This document shows, piece after piece, positions 13,759 to 26,847 of a stretch of 64,000 bases of DNA. Every line of letters begins with the position of its first letter. Within the stretch, counting starts at the first letter, position 1. Source of the DNA: Vitrella brassicaformis (Eukaryota > Sar > Vitrellaceae); NCBI GenBank assembly GCA_001179505.1, contig CDMY01000061.1:1733-65732 (forward strand). The letters run 5' to 3'. The position numbers and the translations under genes were made by a program. Under the pieces are notes generated by a model. That model ran no database searches and was not told where the DNA came from. It worked only from the letters and a program-made list of their open reading frames with translations.

Positions 13759-15599
13759 ATGTCGGACCGCAACGTCCGCGTCATCTGCCGCATCCGGCCG
13801 ATGAACGAGAAGGAACTCAAGAGCGGAGGCCGCTGCTGTGTGTCAGTGGCACCGCCTCAGACCGTCTCAGTAGTCGCAGCCAATGAAAGGGCGTCAGCGG
13901 ACGACCGCACATTCATATTCGACAGAGCGTTCAGCGAGAACTCGACGCAACAGGAGCTCTTCGAGGTGGCGGCCAAGCCAGTCGTCGACTCGGTGCTTGA
14001 GGGCTTCAATGGCACTGTGTTCGCGTATGGGCAGACATCATCAGGTACGATGGTCGTATGGGTGAGGCCACTGCACTGCGCTATTGTGTGTGTTGCCCTG
14101 CATGAATGCATTCAATGCATTGCAGGCAAGACACACACGATGGAAGGCGTGGCTGACGACACTGAGCTGCGGGGGATCATCCCGCGTATGGTGCAGCACG
14201 TCTTCGACGTAGTCGGTGCTGCTGACAAACACATCCAGTACACACTCAAGGTACATCAAACGACATCATGACCAAACGATGAGCGCACACACAGACATCC
14301 TGAACCAGAAGTGGCCCCCCCTCCCTCTCTCTCTAGGTGTCGATCTTCGAAATCTATATGGAGAAAGTGCGCGACCTGCTCACCGCCGCCACCAGCGGCA
14401 TACCCGACATCCGCATTTCCGAAGAAGGCAAGGGCAAAGGCATTGTCCTCAAGGGGCTGTCGGAGCATGCCGTGGCCACGGGGGAAGAGGTGTGGGCGCT
14501 CATGGTGCGCGGGAGAGAGAACCGCTCTGTCGCAGTCACCAACATGAACGCGCATTCGTCGCGCAGTCATATGCTCTTCTGCCTCACTGTCCACAAGAGG
14601 GACATCAGAGAGTTCAAATCGTCGGTAAGCACAGCACAGCACCCAAGACGGGAAGGGCAGCACGGCGGGGGCAGCAACCGAACCGTCCTGTATGCATATG
14701 TGCGTTTGTTCGTTTGTGTGGGTTGGGTGTGTGTCAGGTTGGCAAGCTGTATTTGGTCGATCTGGCCGGCAGCGAGAGGGTCCAGAAGAGCGGCGCAGAG
14801 GGAACCACCCTCGACGAGGCAAAGAAGATCAACCTCTCCCTTCTCACACTTGGTACGCCCTGTATGCGCCACCACCATCACCACCTCTGCCTCATTCTCT
14901 GCCTTTGGTGCATTAGCCAACCAGGCAACGTGATCAACGCCCTGACGGACGCCTCTTCCCGGCACGTGCCCTACCGCGACAGCAAGCTCACTCGAGTGCT
15001 GCAGGACTCATTGGGCGGCAACGCCAAGACGACCCTCATCATCACCGCCAGCCCCTCCACCTACAACGAAGCTGAGACCCTCAGCACACTGCGGTTTGGC
15101 CAGCGGGCCAGGGCCATCAAGAACGACGCACGCGTCAATCAGGAGTACACAGTGGAGGAACTCAAGGCCCTCCTGGTGAGTGAGAGAGAGAGAGAGAAAG
15201 CGAGCATCCGCTTTATACGCCTGCAAGCCCATGAGCATAATGCACCCCCATGAATGCGTGTGTGTGTGTGTGCAGGCCAAGGCAGAGAAGACGATAGCGA
15301 GGCAGGCCCGCGAGATTGAGGAGCTGGAGCGGCTGGTCAAGCGTCTGGGCGGCACCAAGCGGCTGTCGCAGGTGCGCGACGCCGTCGCCATGGCCACAGC
15401 CGACAGCGACACGAGCGAAGACGGTGCCACCAAGGCCACACGCCACGCCGCCGTTGCTGCTGGTGGTGGGAAGGGGACGGGTATGCGGTGGTACCAGCGA
15501 TTGTGGCTGTGTCCGCCCTTCGCGCCCCTGAGCACCAAGAGGGACGAGCTGCGGGTGGTGCCTGTCACCAGCGACGCCAGCTCATACACGGCCGAGTAG
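13759..15599 (+). CDS. Kinesin, N-terminal motor, kinesin-1-like with short tail
   Basis: Microtubule motor ATPase. Six exons: 13759-14044, 14126-14250, 14337-14624, 14738-14852, 14925-15175, 15276-15599. The P-loop GQTSSGKTHTME is rebuilt exactly across intron 1. Switch I (NAHSSRSH), switch II (LVDLAGSER) and the microtubule-binding [19 protein letters not shown] are all present, as is the ITASPS and LRFGQRA end of the motor. The neck ([13 protein letters not shown]) and a short coiled coil ([20 protein letters not shown]) follow. The protein ends about 100 residues later, so the long stalk and cargo-binding tail of conventional kinesin are absent: roughly 465 residues against 900 or more. 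The [15 protein letters not shown] neck favours the kinesin-1 family over KIN-7/CENP-E, but subfamily needs a tree. The start is the ATG directly before [11 protein letters not shown]. Confidence 0.93.
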
Positions 15600-18500
15600 A
15601 GTGAGTAGGTGGGAGTGTGTACGTGAGTGCGTTCGTGTGGGATTTGCTGAAGGAGAGGTTCATCGAAGGAGAGGTTTATCGTACCTACCTGGTCTGATTG
15701 ATTGATTGCACGCCGAGAGGCAGGTGTAGCGTTGCGCTGTCTGCAGTTTTTTTCAAAGTGGTCTTTCATTAGAAAGCTCATCTTCACTCGCAGGTGTAGT
15801 TAGATGCATGCTGGGTGGGTGGCCGCGCCTGGCTTCCCACGTCTCTCTATGTCTACATATGTTACCGTATGGCGGTATGGTGACAATCTGGTGTGGTGTG
15901 TGTACTGGTTCCGGGAAGGTGTGCTGCATGAAGGCTTTCATTCGTGTGTGCGCGAACTTGCCTTTGTTCTTTCCGTTGACTGACTAGTGCCATTCGTTCC
16001 CACATACATACGATTGTCAACCAGCGTCCCTCCCCCTGTTTCCTTCTTCCTTCCCTGGCCCATTCCATTTCCTCACACACGTGTGAGCCCTTCGCAATCA
16101 GTCAATCAGTCAATGAAGCGACCAATCTGCGCAGTGAGTGATACTAGCGTCCCGCACCAACAGACAAAACCCTTCACACACACACATGCGCCCCGCCCCT
16201 CGTCTCTCCCTCTCTGTCGTGCGCTCCGTTGATTCTCGATAAGCGAGTGGGTCGAAAAAGATTTAAAGAGTTGTGGGAATCGTCTCTCTGTCAGTGCTTG
16301 AGCCACTCTTAGCGTCCGATCGGGTCGAAACGGATCGGCACATCCCTGAGTGACTCACTCACTCACGCACTGACGTCTCTCTCTCTCTCTCTCTCACTGT
16401 TTCCGTCTCTCTGTCCGTCCGTATAGAGAAATAGAAAGATGGACACGGGTGGGGCTGATGGAAGGGATGGGTGCATTCGCATATAGACACACACACACAG
16501 TCAGGCAGATAGATAGATAGATAGATGAGATGCACACAAGTACTTAGGCAGCCAGCCCAGCCAGGCTAACAGACTGACACAGATGAAGGAAGGAAGGATG
16601 CACGCACGCACACGCACGGATGGATCGACCAACCCTCAAACACACACACACACATACACATACACATCCACACACACAGCCAGTCAGCCACCCACATGCA
16701 TAGGAATCACCCAACTAACCGTCAGGCAGCAAGAGAGACAGACGGACAGGGGGCTGGGCTGCAGACAACGTATGTCGTTAATTATGTCAAGGCCTCCCAC
16801 TCAAGAGAATGTGTCGTGGGGGGGCTTGATTGAGAACATACAACACACACAGATAGACAGACTAGATGAAATGAGGTGAGGTGAGGTGAGATGGTCAGAC
16901 ACTCGCATGATGTATGTGTGTGTATGCCCGTACCCGTACGCACATATGCACGGTCACAGCACACCTGCCTCCCTGCCTCCCTGCCCGCCTGCCTGTCAGC
17001 ATTCATTCCATCGACCTTTCTGCAATCAGTCCGCACTGTCTGTCTGTTCCCTTCCTTAAGTGTCTGGCCACCAAACAGACATCAGAACCACACGCCATAC
17101 ACGTGCTTAATACCTCTCTCTCGCCCCCGGCCCACACGCACACACACGCACACGCACCTATCAAGTACGTACGTACGTATTATATAGATGGGGTATACAA
17201 ATACGAAATGAAATGAATAGGTCCTGTCCTTCACCCGGGCAGGCAGACGGGCAGGCAGCCAGGCGGCTTACAAAGGCAGTTGATTCGCAGCCAGGCTGCT
17301 TACAGGAGCCATATAGAGAAAGAGAGGAAGGGATAAATAGCTACCTACCTACATATATATGTAGTGTAGAGAGAGCGAGAGACACACATGTATGTAAGTA
17401 CACAATCTATAGAGCGCACACACAGACATGCACATGCACATGCAGTGCAATACAGACACGTACAACACACACACACACGAAAGGGTTAGGACGAGGTCTT
17501 ATGGGCTATTACTAGCTAGCTATACCGGGACCCCGCCACTACACGCACCTGACTGGAAATAGGCAGACAGATAGGCGGGGCGGGATGGATGGATGGACGG
17601 ACGGAGGGGTGGGCGACTCGCCTTGTCGGCCAGCCATCGACCCGACACACAGACAGACAGACAGACAGTACACAACACGCGTCACGAGTCAGTCGTCAGG
17701 GATTGCGTGGATAATGGGCTGAATGCAGGTACGCATGTTTGAGTGTGGCGTGGATGGATGGATGGATGGCATGTATCGGGAAAATGGATAAAGAGTTCCG
17801 TAAACACACACCTACCATACACACACACCCCTGCCTCTCTCCGTGAGTGAGTGAACCAAAGACCGTATGGACCAACCAACCAACCAAAGAACCAACCAAC
17901 CAAAACCCGACACTTCATCCATCGCCTTTCTTCTTTCTTCATAACAACCTCGAATCGATATCCATCCCCCGCCAGGCCAGGCCACACCTGCCCTGCCCTG
18001 TCCTGCTCGCCTCCATTCTGATGCGAGCGAGGCATGCATGCTTCGCGCGAGAAGGATCGATACATTGGGTATATATATACTGAAGGTACATAGGATCAAT
18101 TGCATCTCGCGCTCTCTCTCTCTCTGGCTGCCGGCCGGCCGGCTGGCCGTCTGACTGACTGACACACCACAGCCGAGTGAGCTGAGAGCTGAGCGAGTCG
18201 AGATGACGGTAAAGCGTTGCTTGGAGTTATTGACCATCCCTCCCCTCCCTCCCCTCCCATCCAGTCCACCAAGAGGGAAGCGACTGACTAAAGTAGACAG
18301 AGAGACGAGCCAGCCCTCGCCCGTCACCCCCCGTACGCACAGCTCACACACACGACACGATGGACGCAGACGAATGAACGAAGGGATTAATGTATGTAAT
18401 GGCGGGGATCGTTGAATGAGTCAAGAATGAAATGTATCCATGAAAAGACCGACCCGACCCGACCAGCTATCTACTGCATTGCGTAGGTAGGTGCAAGCCA

Positions 18501-20102
18501 AGCAAGTAGGCAAGTGTGTCGTGTCCTGTCCATCCGCACACCCACCCCACGCCATGGACCCAAACATGCACATATATCGGACATGAAGCCAATATGCCCC
18601 TCCCACCCCACCCCACCCCACCCCAAGCACGTCCCGCATCTCTCTTTCTCCCCGTCTGTGGACAGACGGGTCAGTCGGTGCATTCAGTCAACGCATTGCA
18701 TGCCACGCAAGGAAAGGACAGTCGCCAGCAGCCCGTCCCGCTATGAATGAATGGATGGCCAAGCAAGCGAAGACCGACGCGAGAAGCCCGGTCCGCCCGT
18801 CATCCCCCACCAGACAAGTAGACAAGTGACAGACACCACAGGATGCCCGCCTCCCTCAGCTAAATAGAGACCGATAGATACACCGGCCCTTCCCTCCCTC
18901 CCTCCCTCTGCGTGCTGTCTGCCAATTTCATAAATTCCTCGCCGACCGACCGACCGCATCTCTGTCGCATGTGTGTGTGTGTCTAGGTACTTCCTTCCTG
19001 TGTAGGTAGGTACTGAGTGGTGTGTAATGAAATGTAATTAATGCATGTAGGGTCATGACCTGTGGCATGGTGGGTGCATAATTCTCCAGCTGCGTATGGT
19101 ATGGATGGAAGGCCTAAAAACCGAGCAGAGCAAGCGACTGATGAGAGTACACACACACACCTAGCTGCCTGCCTGTCTTTCTCCCTCCCTCCCTCCCTCC
19201 CTGCCTGTGTGCTTAGCCGCCCGGCCCGCATCATGTGCCCGTGTGCTATCTGCCCGCCCTGTATGTGTCGGCTACATCGCTGTGTGTGTGTGTGCACGTA
19301 GGTAGAATTGCCCTCACCTTTGTGAGGGATACATCTGTGTGCGTATGTATGTGGATGTCCGCGTTGGCCCAGAGAGAGCGAGAGGGTGGGCGGAGAGGCA
19401 GTGGGTCGCAGAAACCATACATGCTACAGACAGCAAGTGAACGAACGGCAGCAGGCCCAGCCAGCACAATGAAAAAGCACAGAGACCGACCGACCGACCT
19501 GACCGACCGAGTGGGCAAAAGCTGTCTGTGTGTGGCGGTGCTGTGCGATGGATGGCAAGTGAACAGAGGGATGGATGGCTGTGTGGCAGACACGGCACGT
19601 AAGCCTTATTTATTTACCAGCAGAAAGTAAGTGATTCATAGGCAGGCCGAACAGCAAAAAACAGAAAACAACACAGACCGCAAGCGCATTGCATTCTTGG
19701 GTGGCCATGCGTGTGTGTGTGTGTGTGTACGGGTGAGTGGGTATGCACTGCATGTCGTGCGTGGCATATGCATGGCATGTCGTGCGAGCATGAATCAATA
19801 ATCAACATGTGTCTTCTGTGCGCGGTGCGTGGCGGAAAGAAAAACCGTGTACACACAAAACACACAAACCAAGATACATATGTCTCTGTCCCTCTCTGCA
19901 GTTAACTAACGGACCCCCCCCCTCCCATTCCCCCACCCACCCACGCCATGACGCACGCACTTGAGTGCACAGAGGGGTGACCGACAAGGTGAGGTCAGGT
20001 GAGCGATGGATGGATGGATGGATGGTGGAAAGAAGGCAAAAGACCTCGACCGACCGACCGACCGATCAAAAGAAAGCATGGAAACCACACATGCACACAC
20101 AC

Positions 20103-20132
20103 GCGCAGCGCAGCGCAGCGCAGCGCAGCGCA
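20103..20132 (+). repeat. (GCGCA)n tandem repeat
   Basis: About six copies of a five-base unit in the gene-free island. Confidence 0.9.
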
Positions 20133-21407
20133 CAGGACCGCACCGACTGACTGAAACAAACAGAAAACAAACATGACCGACACACATGAATGAATGACAT
20201 CAGCAGGAAGGCAGTGAGTCAAATGCGTTCAAAAAGACTATAAGACGAAAACCGTGCAATAAACAAACAACAAGCAGACAGACAGACCTCAGGCAGACAA
20301 ACAGGCAGGCAGGCAGGCAGGCGGTGCTCGCCTCGTCTGCCCGACTGGCTGGCTGGCTGATAGGTCAATCAACAGGTTCACAAAAACTGCGGAGCGGCGC
20401 TCGTGACCAAAGACAGACAGACAGACAGACAGCCATCCATCGATCCAATCAGTCTACCAACCAACCAAAAGATAAGACAACAAGACGACGAGACGACAGC
20501 ATCCATCATCAGACAGGCACATGATGCAGCCAGCAAGACAACACACAAACACGACACACCGTTGATGTGTGTGTACTTGAAAGAAAGCAAGACAGCGAGG
20601 GACGGACACCGAGCGACTGACCGACCGACCGACCGACCCAGCAGGTGACTGAGGCAAGAGCCAGTAAGTGTCACTGAGTGAGAGACACTACAAAAACAAA
20701 GCAAGGCGACGAGACAGACGCAGCAAGCCAGAAGGCGGGCGGGTCGGTTGGGCGGGCTGGGGGTGCGGTGTTTTGAGCCAGATGGATGGATGGATGGATG
20801 GGCACCAGCCAAGTAAGTCGATGGATCGATGAGATGAGATGAGATGGGATTGTGTCAGGTATGAGCAAGTGACAGACAGAGGCGACTCTCCCTTGTGGAG
20901 GGGTGTGTGTGTGTGCGTGTGCGTGTGTGTGGCCACCACAAGGATATCTCTTCACTCACTCAGTGTCAGGTCAGTCAGGAAGCCGCTATACATCCCGCCC
21001 TGCCGCCCTGCCTGCCCAGCAAGCGCCTCACTCAGGCCACCACAGCAAAACCACCGACCGGCATTCATCCCTGCATTCATCGAGCAATCGATGAGACAGT
21101 AGATAGATAGACATTCCCCGTCCGTTCGTCCGTCCATTTTGCTTCTTCTCATTCATCGTCTCGTTAACTCCTCTCTCTACGTGTCTTTGAGCACCACACA
21201 CATGAATGCATGCAGCACACACCACTCAGCACATCCAGCTGGGTACAGCCTTGATGGGGGGCCCCTCACCTCTCCTGAGCAGCCCCCCAACAAGGGCAAA
21301 CAACAGCGACATGGTCCAGCAGCAGCACACCCACACCCACACGTCCTTGAGCAAGTCTTCCTGCTGTCTGTCTGTCAAATCACGAGCGAGCAAAGAGCGA
21401 CCCGACG

Positions 21408-21420
<13 letters not shown>

Positions 21421-21443
<23 letters not shown>
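21421..21443 (+). repeat. (GA)n microsatellite
   Basis: An uninterrupted AG run directly follows an ACAC run in the gene-free island. Confidence 0.9.
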
Positions 21444-22409
21444 AGGGGACAGAAAGCAATCGGTCGATTGACCGACAGAAGACGTATGCACGCACGAACG
21501 GAGCACCCAGCACGCACCCATCCATCCATCGGTCCACGAACGCATCGCATCAAGTGTGGTGTGGTGTGGTGAGTGGTGGCACGCATGAGCAAGTAGGAAT
21601 TAGAGTGTACGAAACGCACGGTTACGTAAGTAATGCGTGTGATGTGATGTGGGTTGGTTGGTTGGAGTGCCTGATTCACAGTGGGGTGACTGCTGGCGGG
21701 CGGGCGGGCGGGCTGACTTACTGCATGCACCCACCACATCCATCCATCCATCAAAGCAGAGTGGAGCGGGGCGAGGGGAAACTGGAGGCAGGGGCAACTA
21801 GGGAGTGAGGGCAAGGGGGAGCAAGCAACCAAGACGGGACGGGCAGACAGGAGGGCACACACACCCGCACAGCACACACACGGAAAGCAGCGAAAGCCGA
21901 CCGACAGACAGAGGACCAAAGGCACACACGACGCTCCTCAACTCATTCAGAGGCACTCTCTCACTCTCACACGTGTGAGGCCGCCCACTGGCTAGATTTA
22001 GTAAGTAGCAAGTCAGTTAGAATCACCAGAACCACCCACCGCACAGCATTCAATCACCCCTGACAGGCAGACAGACAGACACCCACACGATGGCAAAATG
22101 ATAGCAACATTGCAACCACACACAACACAACACACCAAAGCAAAGAGAACGCAGTGAGTGAGGCAGGCAGGCAGGCAGTGACCTTCCTTCTGCAGGAACC
22201 AAACCGTCCCTGCAGGTAATGCGCTTGACGGCACCTTCAGGCCACCCGACCAGCCGACACATCACGACAAACAACCTGCACACACGCACATATTGACATA
22301 CACACACAATGACGGCAGACTTAACACGTGAAGCCTTCCTTCTCCCGCTCTCTGCCGGCGCACCTTACCTTTTTCTCCTCGACAACTAGCTGGCTTGGTT
22401 GCTTAGTGG

Positions 22410-25400
22410 CTATGAGGCGGTGGCGGCGCCGCCCTCCTTGTCCCTCTGGTTCCATATGTAGACACCGCTCGACGCCTCCAGCCGCAGCCCGCGACGCCCA
22501 AACGCACAGTCCAAACTCTTCACCAAAGCCGGCAGACCAGCACCAGCACCACCACCACCACCAGCACCACCACCCTCACACAAACCGACACCAGCACCAG
22601 CAGGTGCGGGGGGGTACGCCACACTGCCGGTGGTGCTCTCGGCCGGCCGGGTGCGAATGTACGGTGGCCGCCCGGAGGCCGCGTTGATCGCGGGGGGCAG
22701 TCTGACAGGGTCGGGCAGCAGCAGGTTGGGGGTGTGGCGCGTCCGCGAGGCTGACGAGAACACGCGACGGGCGTGTGGCGGCGGCTGTTGGTGTGTGGGT
22801 ACTGCGGGGGCGACGGGTGAGGGTGAGGGTGAGGGAGTGGGCAGGGGCGGGGAGGGGGGCAGCGGCATCGGCGCGTCCTCGTCGTGGACTGTCACGTAGT
22901 ACAGCCCCACCTGTGTGAGGCTGGGGCACTTCTTGACCAGCTGCTGCGCCGCCACACGCCCCACCCACGCAGCCATCGACGCACCCAAAGGCGCGCCCTT
23001 GCCGGGGGAGAGGGCGCTGGCCACAGCGACGGACGGGCCGCTGCCGTCGCTGCCGCACACAATGTGGAGACGCTGCAGCCGACACTGGTCGTGGTCCTCC
23101 TGGCTCTCCGGCGGTGTGTGTGATGTGGGGAATGGCGTGCTGATGTCGGTGGTCGGGGCGGTGCTGCTGGCGAGTGCCAGGTGTGTGAGGATGGGCGACG
23201 GGAAGTGTGGGACGGCCAGCACCAGGGACTCCAGGCCTCTCAACGTCGACGGACGGAGACCTGTTCGATCGACACCATCCATATGTACATATCCGCCATC
23301 CATTTTGCCCTGCCCATCTGATCTGCGTACATACCTCTGATGAGCCACAGTGGCCAGTCGAAGTCCCCCTCCCCGCCCTCTTGCGTGAGTGACAGGTGCC
23401 TCAGAGAGGCATGCAGGCGCCTAACCCACCCCATGTGGACCTCCAGGGTGTCGCCGCTCGTGTGGCGGAACAGCCTGTAGGCCATGGCGGTCTGCGGGAT
23501 GGGCTCGCTCTGCTCGAGCATCTCCAGCTCCTGCAGGTCGTCACACGTGAAGCCCGGCGCCATCAGCAGGAAGGGCGGCACCTGGCAACGCGCAATCCAA
23601 CGCAGAGTGCGGAGGGAGGGGAATGGGAGGGAGGGCAGGGCCGGGGAGGGGTGCGGCGAGGGCTGCAGAGAGAGAGCACAGGCAGAGAGGCGTCGCGTGG
23701 GTGTCTTGTGTTGTGTGGCTGTCTGGTCTGTCTGACTGACTGACCGAGAGAATGTCGCATCCCAGCGTGACGTCCGTCAGCGTGAGATGGTGCTGGCTCA
23801 GCAGCTGATGCACGCCCTCCACAGCCATCGGCAGGCGCGACAGCCGACACACACGCAGCTGCTGCCGCCGCATCGCTCCCACCAGCCCGCCCACGTTCAG
23901 CGTCCCCGCAGCGTCATTCAAATCCAGCTGGAGCTCACTCAGGCTCGGCAGCGACAAACACGGCTGCTCGCACTGCTGCCGCTGCTGCAGCTGCTGCTTC
24001 GGCCGCCTGTGGAAGCACCTGTGCGGGCCGACAAAGCGGAAAGCGGCATAGCGATCGAAGTGCACCGAGTGCGGGTGCGGGAGCTGTCGCAGCCTGAGTG
24101 AGTGGAGGGCGGGGAAGGCGACCGACGGGAAGGCCGGGAGGGGCTGGGGGTGATGGTGCTGAGGGTGATGGTTAAGGTGGCTGTGGGGGTGTGCGGCGCA
24201 GAGGTTTGGTGATGCGAGGCTGATGTCTTTGAGTGTGGCGGCGTTGGCGGGGTCGGCCAGCCAGGAGAAGACCACCGTCAGGTCCAACACGGCCTCCAGG
24301 TGAACCACCTGCGGTCAACAACACAACACAGCACAGCCCAACACCAGTCAATCGCCGACCTAATGATATGATGCAGAGCGGGGCGGCCCGCTCTCTCGTG
24401 TGTCTATCTGTCTGTCTGACGCGGCGCACCGCACCTTACCTGTAGGGATCTGAAGTGGACTTGTTGGAAGTTGACGGTGATGAGTCGCGGCGGGCACAGC
24501 GCCGATCGCGCCGCACCCGCCTTGAGCAGCTGGCTGCCGCTACTGGCACCTCCCTCGTCAAGGCCCTGGTGGTAGTGGTGGTGTTGGGTGCGATCCACGC
24601 CTCCGATCTGCAGGTGGGTCAGCTTGACGCAGCTGAGCCCCGAGTGCATCACCACCACCGCACCACTACTCGACGATGCCGACTGCGATTGCGATCCGCC
24701 GTATGCAGCGGTGGCTCCCGGCATGTCGTGGTTGGTCACGGTGAGTCGCTCCAGCATGGGCAGCGGCAGGCCGGGCAGATGCAGCACCACACCCTTCCCT
24801 ACCGCCTTGCTGGTGGTGGCGGTAGTCCTGCTCACTGTGTGTGGTGGTGCTGTCGTCGCACTGTTGTTGGCGCTGATGCCTGCTGTGGCAGGATCGCGCC
24901 GCAGGGAGAGCACCACGCGCACGTCGCGCAGGCTGCGTGCGTTCTGCTCGATGATCTTCTCGATGAGGGATGGCGGCAGCGGGGCGCACACGGACAGCAC
25001 CTCCAGTCGCACAAAGCTGCCCAAAGTCGCATACAGTGCTGGCAGGGCGGGGGCGGGGAGGGGTAACAGGGCGGCTGTGCTGGTGCTGGTGCTGGCCTTG
25101 GTGGTCTGGTGCGATGGAGATGTGTCGGATGGGGGTTTCTCCGTTGTTGTCAGGAGCTCGTGTGTGCCCCCGATCTGCAGGCTGGTAGTGGCGATGGCTC
25201 GTGAGACGGGTCGGAGTGCAGGAGTGGGTGAGGTAGAGGGTGAGAATGAGCATGGCGCAGGTGAGTGTCGGTAGTAGGTGACGGGTGGGCGGAAGATGAA
25301 CCGTCTGGCCAGGGGCAGCCGGGCGGTGAAGCGGCTCAGGGCACTCGACGACGGCACGTGCAGACTCGGCGACTGCACGCAACACTCATCCCAGTACCTG

Positions 25401-25752
25401 ACAGACACATGACATGAGAGACCCGGCCCGAACACACACCATATCGACGTCTGTGTATTCCGTTTGTCTGTCGTTTTGCCTCTCTCTCCCACCTGTTGAC
25501 GCGGCAGAGGTTGAGCGTGTCTTGAGAGGACAGGAAGGGCAGAAGCTCGTGACTGAAGAGGGCTGGTGGGATCGCCGACAGCGCACTCACGCCCTCGCCG
25601 ACGCTCACACCGGGCTCGGCGAAGCTCACGGGCACGGGACACTGCTGCTGCTGCTGCTGATATTGCTGCTGGCGGCTCATGCGTTGAAGGGGAAGATTAC
25701 CTCTCTTCTGCTCCGATTCGCATGGCGCCCTCCGTCGCTCTCTCGGGACCAT
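22410..25752 (-). CDS. F-box-like protein with leucine-rich-repeat-like C-terminal region
   Basis: Five exons, high to low: 25493-25752, 24440-25397, 23745-24308, 23335-23662, 22410-23260. Borders keep frame and use GT...AG. Near the N-terminus, PPALFSHELLPFLSSQDTLN followed by LCRVNRYWDECC reads like an F-box (Leu-Pro start, L..L...D..N.C.VN..W). This would dock to SKP1 in an SCF ubiquitin ligase. Downstream are irregular leucine-rich stretches (LTHLQIGG, LPSLSELQLDL, LHSLRLRQLPHP, LRGLESLVLAVP), typical of variable LRRs in such proteins. Long Ser/Thr/Gln, His/Pro and Gly-rich low-complexity linkers separate them. The start may be the ATG at 25752 or the one at 25680 (MSRQQQYQQ). The F-box assignment is an inference from pattern; a generic LRR protein is the alternative. 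Confidence 0.65.
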
Positions 25753-26172
25753 TTCTGCTTCTCCAAGGTCTCCAAGTCAACCAGAACAGAGCCGTTAGCC
25801 GCGCCTTATTTCCTCTCGTCAGTCAGTGCAGTGCCATTGTCGTCACACGAGAGAGCCGAGATGAGATAGCAGGTTGAATGAATGCAGCGAGAGGGAAGGC
25901 CAGGTCAGAGACGGACAAGGAAGAATGCAGGCGGTGAGGGGGTGCGGGCGGTGCGCGAGGCTGCTGACACTCAGATCTGTTCTGCATCCCCGTTTGGTGG
26001 CATTACCAAAGGCCGATGTGGGGGAGAACAGCGTGAGAACGCCCGCACCACTGCGAGCTTAGGGGAGAGGTCTCGAGAGGTGAGCTCGCGCATGCGCGAG
26101 GGCTGTGCGTGACAAGGTAACGGTGTAACGGCATTCTTCACATCACTTTGTCTACATGCATTCATCACGCAC
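25753..26172. other. Divergent spacer between F-box-like gene and small plus-strand gene
   Basis: No credible exon seen. It contains TGCGAGCTT at 26052-26060 and AGCTCGC at 26083-26089 (inverted repeat, 22-base gap), then the palindrome CGCGCATGCGCG just downstream. A first noncoding exon of the plus-strand gene may lie here. Confidence 0.5.
26052..26100. promoter_or_regulatory. TGCGAGCTTAGG / AGCTCGC inverted element plus GCGCATGCGC palindrome
   Basis: These sit about 75-120 bases upstream of the proposed start at 26173 and match the core seen at 13718, 42777 and 50713. GCATGC cores are known transcription-factor sites in apicomplexans; relevance here is inferred. Confidence 0.4.
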
Positions 26173-26847
26173 ATGTGTGGTGTCTGCCTCAGGTCCTTCG
26201 TAACTCAAGCGGGAGATCTCGCACGTCAAGCAGCGGCGGGTCGGGTGAATCAGATGCCTTCATACTCAAAGCTCTTCACGGGCTTCTTCCGTCGCCTCGA
26301 TTTCTATGAGTTTGCTCAACAGGCAAGTACCGTGCGCAGACAAACCATGCCGCGCGAGTACCTAATCCCTCTCTATCTGCCCGTCCGTATGCAGGAGCGT
26401 CGCGTAGCGCGAGCCATTGCGTATCAGAAGCCGCCGACTTCCATGCTCACAGGTATGTTTGTTTGTTTGTTTGTTTGGCCGATCCATCTTCTTGACGGAC
26501 GAGTGATTTAGGCTGTCTGTCCGTTCGGCCATCTTGTCTGTCTGCTTTGTTTGTCACGTGGACTCATTCATTCATTCATTCATCAGGGTGGCAGACCTTC
26601 TATCGTCAGGGAGAGAGGGCCATCGAGAAGGCGGAACGGGTGAGAGAGCTTGGGAGGTGCACACATTGGGAGGTGCACACATGACATGTGACGTGCACAG
26701 TGTTGTGTGCCGTGTGTTGTCGTCTGTGTGTGGGGACAGTCGTATGTGTACCGGCCACCAGTTGAGCGTGAGATGAAGTCGGCGGTGCTCATGAAGCTCA
26801 AGTACAAGCAGTACCCATACACACCCGCTGCAGCCGGGAAGAAGTAG
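26173..26847 (+). CDS. Small basic protein of unknown function
   Basis: Four exons: 26173-26322, 26395-26452, 26587-26639, 26740-26847, giving about 122 residues. The first intron must use a GC donor (CAG|GCAAGT, position 26323): the only nearby GT donor gives an immediate stop, whereas the GC site gives FAQQERRVARAIAY in frame. The protein has aromatic and basic segments (KLFTGFFRRLDFYEFAQQ, GWQTFYRQGERAIEKAER, YVYRPPVEREMK) and a Lys-rich end. The even, conserved-looking composition suggests a real gene, perhaps a small organellar complex subunit, but I do not recognise the family. The start could instead be the ATG at 26254 (MPSYSKLF). Confidence 0.6.
26323..26394 (+). other. GC-AG intron
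   Basis: CAG|GCAAGT...TGCAG|GAG. The alternative GT donor four bases on gives a stop in the next exon, so the GC donor is strongly favoured by frame. Confidence 0.7.

Larger units (their letters stand above)
15600..22409. other. 6.8 kb gene-free, simple-repeat-rich island
   Basis: No spliceable reading frame, RNA gene or mobile-element protein was recognised on either strand. The stretch is dominated by short tandem repeats: TAGA (about 16508), TGGA (about 17750 and 20009), CCGA (about 18945, 20047, 20620), GCGCA (about 20103), AGAC, CA and GA runs. A 16-base tandem duplication (GAAGGAGAGGTTCATC type) sits at 15649-15680, just after the kinesin stop. Most other spacers in this window are under 0.9 kb. 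Confidence 0.6.

Noticed and set aside
20103-20132. GCGCA repeat as a possible telomere-like or CRISPR repeat
   Set aside because: Too short and uniform; a plain microsatellite with no spacers.
16000-22300. Many 60-200-codon frames in the repeat island
   Set aside because: All are translations of tetranucleotide repeats (e.g. TDRPTDR, HTHTHT, SVCLSVCL); none has mixed hydrophobic patterning or splice continuity.
22410-22900. Plus-strand frames rich in His/Gln (near 22328-22687)
   Set aside because: Antisense shadow of the Gly/Ala/Pro-rich last exon of the F-box-like gene.
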